NCBI GenBank assembly: GCA_030673355.1
Contig: DAOVJF010000115.1
Coordinates: 1 to 7,548 of the forward strand
Length of the DNA: 7,548 nt
Source: Planctomycetota bacterium
GTDB lineage: Bacteria; JAJVIF01; JAPKYR01
Reading direction: 5' to 3'
Shown here one piece after another: positions 1 through 5,124 of the stretch; the first letter of the stretch is position 1, and every line of letters begins with the position of its first letter. The translations under genes were made by a program, and so were the position numbers. The notes beneath the pieces were generated by a model. The model had not been told where the DNA came from, did not search any database, and saw nothing but the letters and a program-made list of their open reading frames with translations.

Positions 1-165
1 CCCGGCTCATGTAGGATGGCAAGAGGTGTCCCCGGGTTGTGTAAGATGGCAAGAGATGTCCCCGTGTTGTGTAAGATGGCAAGAGGTGTCCCCGGGTTGT
101 GTAGGATGGCAAGAGATGTCCCCGGCTCATGTAGGATGGCAAGAGGTGTCCCCGGGTTGGGTAAG
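1..165. repeat. 30-bp tandem repeat array, five full units plus a partial sixth
   Basis: Five consecutive units of exactly 30 bp run from 1 to 150, and a decayed sixth continues to about 165. Each unit has the form CCCGGNT-N-GTARGATGGC-AAGAGRTGTC, so TGTCCCC recurs across every unit junction. The units alternate between GGTGTC and GATGTC endings, and units 1 and 5 are identical, which suggests that blocks of several units were duplicated. The array starts at the first base of the window, so it probably extends further left. There are no spacers, so it is not CRISPR. Because 30 bp equals ten codons, one frame stays open and would give a ten-residue repeat starting MARGVPGLCK. I regard that as a by-product of the repeat, not a gene. 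Confidence 0.93.
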
Positions 166-174
166 AAGGATATT

Positions 175-214
175 GGGGACATCTCTTTTCGCTCGTCGAA
201 AAGCAGGTGTCCCC
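175..214. repeat. 40-bp imperfect palindrome with GGGGACA/TGTCCCC ends
   Basis: The left arm starts GGGGACATCTCTTTTCG and the right arm ends CGAAAAGCAGGTGTCCCC. They can fold into a stem of about 17 base pairs with small mismatches or a bulge around a short loop. The terminal seven bases are perfectly inverted. The right arm continues as TGTCCCCGTGTT (208-219), identical to 57-68 in the tandem array, so palindrome and array share sequence and probably origin. No long T-run follows, so it is not a standard intrinsic terminator. It resembles REP or MITE-type elements; that is an inference from form only. Confidence 0.8.
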
Positions 215-224
215 GTGTTACGAT

Positions 225-233
225 TGGTATAAT
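225..233 (+). promoter_or_regulatory. Extended -10 promoter for the carbonic anhydrase gene
   Basis: TGGTATAAT (225-233) is a perfect TATAAT preceded by the TGN of an extended -10 box. No TTGACA-like hexamer lies 17 bp upstream: that position (205-210) falls inside the right arm of the palindrome. Extended -10 promoters can work without a good -35. Transcription would start around 240, leaving a leader of about 50 nt before the ATG at 291. Confidence 0.5.
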
Positions 234-290
234 AAATAAAAATTCATTATCAGAGTATTGAAATTTTTCCAGAGGGATGGATTCAAAATT

Positions 291-674
291 ATGGCAGAAG
301 GAAAATTCGTTACAGCGATTAACTGCATGGACGGACGGGTCCAGGAGCCGGTCATCCACTATTTCAAAATTAAACACGGTGCGGATTTTGTGGACACTAT
401 CACCGAGCCCGGACCGATCAAACACCTTGCCGAGGGCGATCCGATCCTGACTGAAACGATAAAAAATAGAGTGACGATTTCAGTGACCCTGCATGATTCG
501 AACCTTATTGGGGTAATAGGCCACGATGACTGCGGGGGGAATCCGGTCCCGAAGGAAGAGCAGCTTAAAGAGATCGATATCGCGATCGAGGTTGTGAAGT
601 CGTGGGAATTAGGTGCGAGGGTGATTGGGTTGTACGTGAATAATAATTATCTCGTTGAGGTAGTGAGGGAATAA
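291..674 (+). CDS. Small beta-class-like carbonic anhydrase
   Basis: Predicted cytoplasmic zinc enzyme of 127 residues that would interconvert CO2 and bicarbonate. The signature residues of beta carbonic anhydrases are visible: C12-M-D14-G-R16 (CxDxR, zinc ligand plus the Asp/Arg pair) and G77-H78-D-D-C81-G-G (HxxC, the other two ligands). The segment ITEPGPIKHL (37-46) and the ending GLYVNNNY resemble a short carbonic anhydrase-like family of about 125 residues, so the protein looks complete although classical beta enzymes are nearer 200. I chose the ATG at 291, with the purine-rich AGAGGG at 271-276 upstream. The frame is also open to a TTG at 258, but that has no good ribosome site. The gene stands alone between the repeat region and a convergent operon. 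Activity is inferred, since some members of such short families are untested. Confidence 0.85.
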   Translation: MAEGKFVTAINCMDGRVQEPVIHYFKIKHGADFVDTITEPGPIKHLAEGDPILTETIKNRVTISVTLHDSNLIGVIGHDDCGGNPVPKEEQLKEIDIAIEVVKSWELGARVIGLYVNNNYLVEVVRE

Positions 675-723
675 GAGTCGAGATGTGATTTAACGTTACC
701 CCTCCCTGACGGTCGCGGCTCTG

Positions 724-1359
724 TTACTCGCCTTCGACTTCCCCATCTCCAGGGGTTCCCGATGATTCGGCGTCATCGACCTCAGCTTCACCGATGCCTC
801 CCAGGATATCGAATGTTTCCTCTTCCTCCGTGATCGGAAGCGGCCATCCCTGTAGGGTTTCGGCGAATATAATGTTACCGTTATCCGCGGAATATACTTT
901 TATGTGCACATCGGGAGCGTCGCTCTCGATTGACGCGTACAAGAGCGAACCAGCGCCAAGGAATTCCGCCAGTGAAACGGCATCCTCGGGCGAAATACCA
1001 TCCGCAAGGTTTATCTCCATCTCAATAAATTTATTGTCAAGGTCAGGTTGCGGATATTCGAGGATCTCAACGCTGTCGAGGATGTGAAGCTGGGTGATGA
1101 TTTCCTGGTAAACCTGCCGCTTAAGATCGGGTTTAGACCCGGAGTTATCATCAACGCCGATAACGGTGATGGTGTCGGCAGCCGAGTCATCGAGCCCGTC
1201 CTGCAGGTCATCGAAAAAATCACCGACCGGATCGGGTTCTCTTGGCGGCGGTGGAGGGTCCTGGCAGGATGAAAATGATACCAGGCACAGGATCGCAAGG
1301 AGTATGCCGCCGTGGACCATGAGAGCGAATATGGATTCTTTGAGCTTCACAGGATTCAC
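724..1359 (-). CDS. Proline-rich lipoprotein with a possible CsgG/LpoB-like domain
   Basis: 211 residues with a lipoprotein signal peptide: a basic start (K5, K7), a hydrophobic core at about 10-28, and lipobox-like F29-S-S-C32. The phenylalanine at -3 is less common than leucine. The predicted mature protein begins CQD followed by five prolines (35-39) and an acidic stretch. Residues about 62-172 (ITVIGVDDNSG, then an amphipathic helix, then LGAGSLLYASIES and a strand ending in SADNGNIIFAETLQG) have the rhythm of the CsgG/LpoB/FlgO group of periplasmic lipoproteins. This is a weak, by-eye resemblance. The tail (178-211) is very acidic and looks disordered. The GTG start at 1359 overlaps the stop of the upstream glycosyltransferase as GTGA, implying translational coupling, with no clear Shine-Dalgarno of its own. 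It is the last gene of a three-gene unit, convergent with the carbonic anhydrase gene. No terminator was seen in the 49-bp gap. Confidence 0.75.
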   Translation of the reverse strand: MNPVKLKESIFALMVHGGILLAILCLVSFSSCQDPPPPPREPDPVGDFFDDLQDGLDDSAADTITVIGVDDNSGSKPDLKRQVYQEIITQLHILDSVEILEYPQPDLDNKFIEMEINLADGISPEDAVSLAEFLGAGSLLYASIESDAPDVHIKVYSADNGNIIFAETLQGWPLPITEEEETFDILGGIGEAEVDDAESSGTPGDGEVEGE

Positions 1360-2903
1360 CGGGTAATATTATATACGATTAATTTCTTTTTAACCGCATA
1401 AACTTCTCTACCTAATAACATCGACTTCCAGCGTACACTGTTTTCATCCTCGATGAGATAATTTTGCTCAAAGACCACAGTAGCTTCGTTGAAGGAGTTT
1501 TGAATCACTCTATTTACATAACTATCATTGAAATTCCTGGGCGAATAGACTGCGATAACTGTCCCGATTTCCCCATCCATGAATATATCAATGCTATTTT
1601 CATATGCATACAGGTTGTGTCGACGCTCAGGTGACAAATCGTAGTTAAGCCAGTGTAGAAGCGTGTCGTCATCATATAGAAGCATTGTCGCTTCACCGGT
1701 ATCGGGTATTGGAACAATGATATCCGATGCAATGTCCGACCAGGGAATTACATAGGTCGACTGCATGAAATTTGTGCCCCGGACGTAATTAACTGTCGAA
1801 ACCAGATTGACAATGATAAGGATAATTACGGCAACTACTCCAATGATGTTTTCAGTTTTTGAATTCCGGTCGGCGGATGGTGCAATTCCGAGAAGAAACA
1901 GGAATATGGGAGCGATGAATGTCAATCTCGATGCGGAGAACTCAAGTCCTATACCTATTAGTGTTAATGCAAGAATCCCGAGAGGAAGCGAAATTGCTAA
2001 GATTAACCAGAAGAGAAGGCCGTGGGTAGTTGATCTTAAACGCCATGCAAGGTGAAGAAGATATCCAACTGAAATTATCGCCGGAATAGAGAACCAAAGG
2101 TCCCATGGACGTATAAATTCCCCGATCGAAAATGAATAAACGGTGAACCCGAATCGCGCCGCGAAGGCTATCATAAACCCAACACTCTCTGAGAATGAGT
2201 GATGATGCATCCCGCGAGCCTGGTAAATCATCAGTATTAACAGGGGAATCGAAGCGATGACAGCCCAGAGAAGCGACTTAAGGAGTGGTTTTGAAACGCT
2301 TTTTCGCCGGGATAATATGAAAATCAAATGAGCTGGAATGATAACCAGGGAGATGTAACTTGTGGCGAATGAAAGAAATAAAAGGAGTCCATATGAAAAT
2401 GGTGAAGAAGGAGCCTTACCTGTTTCCCGTGCCGATTCGAGTAAAACCAGTGTGGCGATCAACAGAAATCCTGCATTGAGCATGTAATACCGCATCATCG
2501 GGCCGAACAAAAACAGGTGGGCACTTGTGGCTAAAAGGATTCCTGAAAGCATCAGGAATTTATCAGCCTTATCATTTATCCGATAGAATGACTCTATAAG
2601 TCCGGGAATGCAGATTAACAATACCATCCCGAAAATCAAAATCGCAAAAAACCTTGCCGATTCGCCTGGGTCGATTATATTTTCAATCTTTGTGAAAAGG
2701 AAATACAATGGCGGATGAACATCATTGACAATTTCACCCCAGAATTCACCCCATGATCCCTCTGAGAGCCGTACCGTGAATGTTTCATCTCCCCAGGTAG
2801 GATTTCCCCCGTTGACCTCCATTCCCATCGAGTAAGCGGCGACAATTGCCATGATGATAAAGAGCCAGCATGGAACGATAACCCGTTGCGGAACCTTCTT
2901 CAC
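1356..2903 (-). CDS. Polytopic GT-C glycosyltransferase, PMT/ArnT (GT39/GT83)-like
   Basis: 515 residues, predicted inner-membrane enzyme that transfers a sugar from a polyprenyl-phosphate donor on the outer face of the membrane. After the first membrane segment (about 9-27) the first external loop carries D39-E40 and, further on, D61-V-H-P-P-L-Y67. This acidic pair followed by DxHPPLY is the hallmark of PMT/ArnT-type GT-C enzymes. R137-Y-Y139 fits the conserved RxY region. About ten further hydrophobic segments run to about residue 375, followed by a soluble C-terminal region (about 385-515) expected outside the cytoplasm. The start is GTG, overlapping the GT2 stop as GTGA and preceded by a strong GAGGAGG. 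Acceptor and sugar cannot be told: protein, lipid A-like glycolipid and polysaccharide are all possible. It looks more AT-rich than the two genes flanking it in the unit. Confidence 0.85.
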   Translation of the reverse strand: MKKVPQRVIVPCWLFIIMAIVAAYSMGMEVNGGNPTWGDETFTVRLSEGSWGEFWGEIVNDVHPPLYFLFTKIENIIDPGESARFFAILIFGMVLLICIPGLIESFYRINDKADKFLMLSGILLATSAHLFLFGPMMRYYMLNAGFLLIATLVLLESARETGKAPSSPFSYGLLLFLSFATSYISLVIIPAHLIFILSRRKSVSKPLLKSLLWAVIASIPLLILMIYQARGMHHHSFSESVGFMIAFAARFGFTVYSFSIGEFIRPWDLWFSIPAIISVGYLLHLAWRLRSTTHGLLFWLILAISLPLGILALTLIGIGLEFSASRLTFIAPIFLFLLGIAPSADRNSKTENIIGVVAVIILIIVNLVSTVNYVRGTNFMQSTYVIPWSDIASDIIVPIPDTGEATMLLYDDDTLLHWLNYDLSPERRHNLYAYENSIDIFMDGEIGTVIAVYSPRNFNDSYVNRVIQNSFNEATVVFEQNYLIEDENSVRWKSMLLGREVYAVKKKLIVYNITR

Positions 2904-3925
2904 GCCCCCGCCTCCTCATCGACCGGAATCCCCATTGTCCTGAACCACCATCTCGCGATCCTGTTGTGGAATGCCGATGCCGGGAATTTCTCCGGGAGGA
3001 TAATCGACGTGAGGTACGGGTAAATCCTTTCCGCTTTGAAATCCGGGAGTTTCCTGAGTGCGATGTATTTCTTCCAGATCGCGAGCCAGTTAATAATTGG
3101 CCAGCAGTGTGCCAGGGCGGTAGCCCAGAATGGTTTCTTCCGCAGTAGACATGAGACAGGTTTGGTTAAGGAATCGAGAAAGTTATAAGGAAATAACAGG
3201 ATCATTTTCGGGCCGTCGCAAAAAAGGCGCATCGTTAACAGGCGATTTCTTTCCTGTAAATATGCGATCCGGTTAGGATTGGATTTCCCGACCGCGTGGC
3301 TGCCTGTATGCCGTACGACCGCATCCGGGCATTGAACCACTTTCTTCCCAAGCGCCCTCAACAGGAATCCGATATAGACGTCCTCGTAATAAAGGAAATA
3401 ATTTTTATCGATTATTTCTATGGGAAGTTCACTGTCCCTTTTAAGAAGGAAACACGCGCCGGATGGATAAACCGCTTTTGTCCGATCGGTGTAAACTCCA
3501 TCGACTGGATACAAGAGGGGATTCAAACTCGCGTTTGTAGATTTTTGGATCCCGGATTCGTCCTCATGTTCGATAACCGCGCTGACAGCATGCGCGCCGG
3601 TTTCAGTTGAAGTTTTCAAAAGAGCGTCCAGCCATCCCGGGATGAATTCAAGATCGTTATTCGCGATTACGAGAAATTCTTCATCCCCCGATTTCCAGGC
3701 TTCCGCGATCGCCCCGGCATAGCCCGCGTTAGTGCCTAGTTTGATGATTTCGATCCGTTCCAGGAGGTTGTTCGGGATGAGATCGGTTACCGGGGCAGGG
3801 GACGCGTTGTCGATTAATGTGATGGGGATGCCATGATCGACTGAATTTGATAACGAGGCCAGGCAGCGGGAGAGGACATCGCCGCCGTCGTACTCAACAA
3901 TCACGATCCTGACCGTTTGCTCCAT
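2900..3925 (-). CDS. GT2 family (WbbL/rhamnosyltransferase-like) glycosyltransferase
   Basis: 341 residues from the ATG at 3925. A GT-A fold glycosyltransferase expected to transfer a nucleotide-activated sugar at the cytoplasmic face of the membrane. Visible motifs are the N-terminal strand VRIVIVEYDGG, then IDNAS (D39, nucleotide contact), GTNAGYAGA (64-72, the NxGxAG signature of the WbbL group), N89-N-D91 (DxD-equivalent metal site) and Y180-E181-D182 with LLRALGKKVV after it (catalytic base region). The usual EDVD reads EDVY here. A hydrophobic, aromatic-rich C-terminal part (about 255-290) may attach to the membrane. The frame stays open to a TTG at 3961, adding 12 residues. I prefer the ATG because family members start next to the first strand, although neither start has a good ribosome site. 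It is the first gene of the minus-strand unit, and its stop overlaps the next start. The exact sugar is unknown. Confidence 0.88.
   Translation of the reverse strand: MEQTVRIVIVEYDGGDVLSRCLASLSNSVDHGIPITLIDNASPAPVTDLIPNNLLERIEIIKLGTNAGYAGAIAEAWKSGDEEFLVIANNDLEFIPGWLDALLKTSTETGAHAVSAVIEHEDESGIQKSTNASLNPLLYPVDGVYTDRTKAVYPSGACFLLKRDSELPIEIIDKNYFLYYEDVYIGFLLRALGKKVVQCPDAVVRHTGSHAVGKSNPNRIAYLQERNRLLTMRLFCDGPKMILLFPYNFLDSLTKPVSCLLRKKPFWATALAHCWPIINWLAIWKKYIALRKLPDFKAERIYPYLTSIILPEKFPASAFHNRIARWWFRTMGIPVDEEAGA
2911..2917 (-). promoter_or_regulatory. Shine-Dalgarno GAGGAGG inside the end of the GT2 gene
   Basis: On the minus strand GAGGAGG lies 7 nt before the GTG at 2903, within the last codons of the GT2 gene (…DEEAGA). 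It supports GTG as the true start of the GT-C gene and indicates re-initiation or coupled translation across the GTGA overlap. Confidence 0.8.
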
Positions 3926-4024
3926 GACGCAAGTGTACCCGTGAGTCGACAGTTGGTTCAAGCAAATGGGATGAATAACAAGGTTTCGAGCGTAATAAGG
4001 ATTCTAAGACAAATCCTACTTGAA

Positions 4025-4030
4025 ATTATA
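4025..4030 (-). promoter_or_regulatory. Candidate -10 box for the glycosyltransferase unit
   Basis: The minus strand reads TATAAT at 4030-4025 within an AT-rich run, about 95 bp before the ATG at 3925. The matching -35 position (about 4053-4048) lies in the left arm of the palindrome and does not resemble TTGACA. A chance match in AT-rich DNA is quite possible. Confidence 0.22.
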
Positions 4031-4038
4031 TATATCAC

Positions 4039-4112
4039 GGGGACATGCCATTTTTCTCCAGTGATAAACCCGACTTTACTATTGTATATCAAGGGAAAAA
4101 TGCCTTGTCCCC
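4039..4112. repeat. 74-bp palindromic element with GGGGACA/TGTCCCC ends
   Basis: The left arm starts GGGGACATGCCATTTTTC (from 4039) and the right arm ends GAAAAATGCCTTGTCCCC (to 4112). Over 21 positions 17 pair, and the outer seven are perfect. A central AT-rich spacer of about 32 bp separates the arms. There is no coding capacity. It has the same terminal seven bases as the palindrome at 175-214, but the inner sequence differs beyond the T-rich run. It sits between two divergent genes and lacks a terminal T-run, so it is not a normal terminator. The form fits a REP-like or MITE-like non-autonomous element moved by an enzyme coded elsewhere. No target-site duplication is obvious to me. Confidence 0.8.
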
Positions 4113-4154
4113 GGAGTTCAATCGTATGAAACCCGAAATATTATCAGGAACCAT

Positions 4155-4183
4155 TTGCAATTTTCATGTGACTATACTATTAG
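4155..4183 (+). promoter_or_regulatory. Weak promoter candidate for the first zinc-ribbon gene
   Basis: TTGCAA (4155-4160) and TATTAG (4178-4183) are 17 bp apart, and each matches four of six consensus positions. TATACT (4173-4178) is an alternative -10 but is too close to TTGCAA. Either would give a leader of about 80 nt containing the two hairpins at 4206-4234. Confidence 0.25.
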
Positions 4184-4205
4184 TATCTGGTGTTAAATCT
4201 AATTA

Positions 4206-4234
4206 ACCCGGAAGCGGGTGGACGAAACGCGTCC
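4206..4234 (+). other. Two adjacent small hairpins in the leader of the zinc-ribbon gene
   Basis: ACCCG-GAAG-CGGGT (4206-4219) is followed directly by GGACG-AAACG-CGTCC (4220-4234). Both are perfect 5-bp stems with short loops. They end 16 bp before the Shine-Dalgarno AAAGGAG (4251-4257). No T-run follows either, so they are not terminators. They might stabilise the transcript or bind a regulator. Function is speculative. Confidence 0.35.
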
Positions 4235-4267
4235 CCTTCTTTCCGATTCTAAAGGAGAATCGCACTG

Positions 4268-5005
4268 ATGAAATGTCCTTCATGCGGATTTGAAAATGAG
4301 GAAGGAGCGAAATTCTGCCAGAGTTGCGGCGGAAAAGTTGAAGCGGGGGCACCAATGGAAGAGGGAGCGACTGCTCAGCCTCCACCACCTCCACCACCAC
4401 CGCCACCATCAAGTGGACCGGCCGCGAGTGGCGAGATTGATATCGGGGGATGGATAAGCAGGGGATTCACAGAGACATTTGCCGACTTTGGAAACTATAT
4501 CCTGCTTGGATTAGTAGTTGGCCTTGTAGGTGGTGTAACTGCCGGAATTCTTATGGGGCCACTGTACGCGGGCGCTCTTTATGTCGTAAGACGGAAACTT
4601 CGCGGAACGGGAACGATAGATGTCGGTCAGGTATTCTCTCTGGGATTTGAAAAATTCCTGCCTACTTTCGTGATCGTGTGGCCTCCATTAGTTATCATTC
4701 TCCTTGTCAATCTTATCCCCGTTATCGGCTGGATTGTCAGCCTTGTTGCATGTGGTTTCATGATGCCATTTTTTGCAATCGGGCTTCATTACATAATGGA
4801 AGAAAATATGGATTTCATGGATGCCGCTAAAGGGGCCTGGGCACTCATCAGTAAAAACATGGGTATGTTCTGGCTGCTCGGATTTGTAACTGGCATAATC
4901 GCAGGTATCGGTGGGATCGTTTGCGGTGTCGGCGCGTTCGTCACAATGCCGGTTGGAATCATAATGATGGCACTGATGCTCGAAAGTTTTTTCCCGAAAA
5001 AGTAA
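4268..5005 (+). CDS. Zinc-ribbon multi-spanning membrane protein, poly-proline linker (paralogue 1)
   Basis: 245 residues. The N-terminus is a four-cysteine zinc ribbon (C3-P-S-C6 and C17-Q-S-C20) of the zinc_ribbon_2 type. A flexible linker with ten consecutive prolines (38-47) follows, then a membrane domain from about residue 60. Hydrophobic stretches lie at about 76-107, 132-175 and 199-238, probably four to six spans, with a basic cytoplasmic loop (VRRKLRGTG, about 107-115). The C-terminal stretch 190-230 aligns without gaps with 257-297 of the gene at 5125. It shares AW, N197, GF, GxG, C219, VG, T226, P228 and G230, so the two are paralogues. The start is ATG with AAAGGAG 10 nt upstream. 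The gene is followed by its own terminator. No function can be assigned. The ribbon would face the cytoplasm and could bind protein or nucleic acid. Confidence 0.85.
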   Translation: MKCPSCGFENEEGAKFCQSCGGKVEAGAPMEEGATAQPPPPPPPPPPSSGPAASGEIDIGGWISRGFTETFADFGNYILLGLVVGLVGGVTAGILMGPLYAGALYVVRRKLRGTGTIDVGQVFSLGFEKFLPTFVIVWPPLVIILLVNLIPVIGWIVSLVACGFMMPFFAIGLHYIMEENMDFMDAAKGAWALISKNMGMFWLLGFVTGIIAGIGGIVCGVGAFVTMPVGIIMMALMLESFFPKK

Positions 5006-5034
5006 ATATTAATGGAACAATTTAAAGTCAATGC

Positions 5035-5063
5035 GCCTCCGATCATACGGGGGCTTTAATTTA
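5035..5063 (+). terminator. Intrinsic terminator after the first zinc-ribbon gene
   Basis: GCCTCCG (5035-5041), loop ATCATA and CGGGGGC (5048-5054) form a GC-rich 7-bp stem with one G-T wobble. It is followed by TTTAATTTAT. It lies 30 bp past the stop codon at 5005 and should separate the two zinc-ribbon genes transcriptionally. Confidence 0.65.
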
Positions 5064-5082
5064 TCCGGCCGGTTTTATTTTG

Positions 5083-5088
5083 TATAAT
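5083..5088 (+). promoter_or_regulatory. -10 box for the second zinc-ribbon gene
   Basis: A perfect TATAAT lies 36 bp before the TTG start, just after the terminator. The -35 position (about 5060-5065, TTTATC) is poor. The placement makes an independent promoter for this paralogue plausible. Confidence 0.42.
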
Positions 5089-5112
5089 GAGCAGGAGATA
5101 ATAAAAATATAC

Positions 5113-5118
5113 AGGTGA
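5113..5118 (+). promoter_or_regulatory. Shine-Dalgarno AGGTGA deciding a TTG start
   Basis: AGGTGA lies 6 nt before the TTG at 5125 and matches the 3' end of 16S rRNA well. The first in-frame ATG (5152) has no such site and would begin only two codons before the first zinc-ribbon cysteine. The TTG start is therefore preferred. Confidence 0.65.
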
Positions 5119-5124
5119 TTACAT

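Larger units (their letters stand above)
3926..4267. other. Divergent intergenic region with a palindrome and regulatory candidates
   Basis: These 342 bp separate the minus-strand glycosyltransferase unit from the plus-strand zinc-ribbon gene. They hold the 74-bp palindrome at 4039-4112, a minus-strand TATAAT at 4030-4025, a weak plus-strand promoter candidate at 4155-4183, two short hairpins at 4206-4234 and the ribosome site at 4251-4257. Short open frames here lack recognisable protein features and I do not call them genes. Confidence 0.7.

Noticed and set aside
1..165. CRISPR array
   Set aside because: Units follow each other directly with no unique spacers, and no cas gene is present.
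16..261. Open frame coding a ten-residue repeat (MARGVPGLCK-type)
   Set aside because: It exists only because the 30-bp repeat is a multiple of three. A second frame through the same array is also open, there is no ribosome site, and the frame runs on through the palindrome and promoter.
258..290. TTG start for the carbonic anhydrase, adding 11 residues
   Set aside because: No Shine-Dalgarno precedes it, and the extra residues are not part of the family core. The ATG at 291 has a purine-rich site upstream.
794..1366. Several plus-strand and alternate minus-strand open frames inside the lipoprotein gene
   Set aside because: They are antisense or out-of-frame shadows of a gene with a clear signal peptide and an operon overlap.
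4039..4112. Bidirectional terminator
   Set aside because: The arms are long but 32 bp apart, no T-run follows either side, and the element lies between divergent genes where no transcript should end.
3917..4129. Plus-strand frame of 70 codons across the divergent region
   Set aside because: It overlaps the GT2 start, passes through the palindrome, and has no recognisable protein features or ribosome site.
5064..5077. CCGGCCGG followed by TTTTATTTT as a second terminator
   Set aside because: The 8-base palindrome has no room for a loop, so only a 2-bp stem could form. The hairpin at 5035-5054 is the better candidate.
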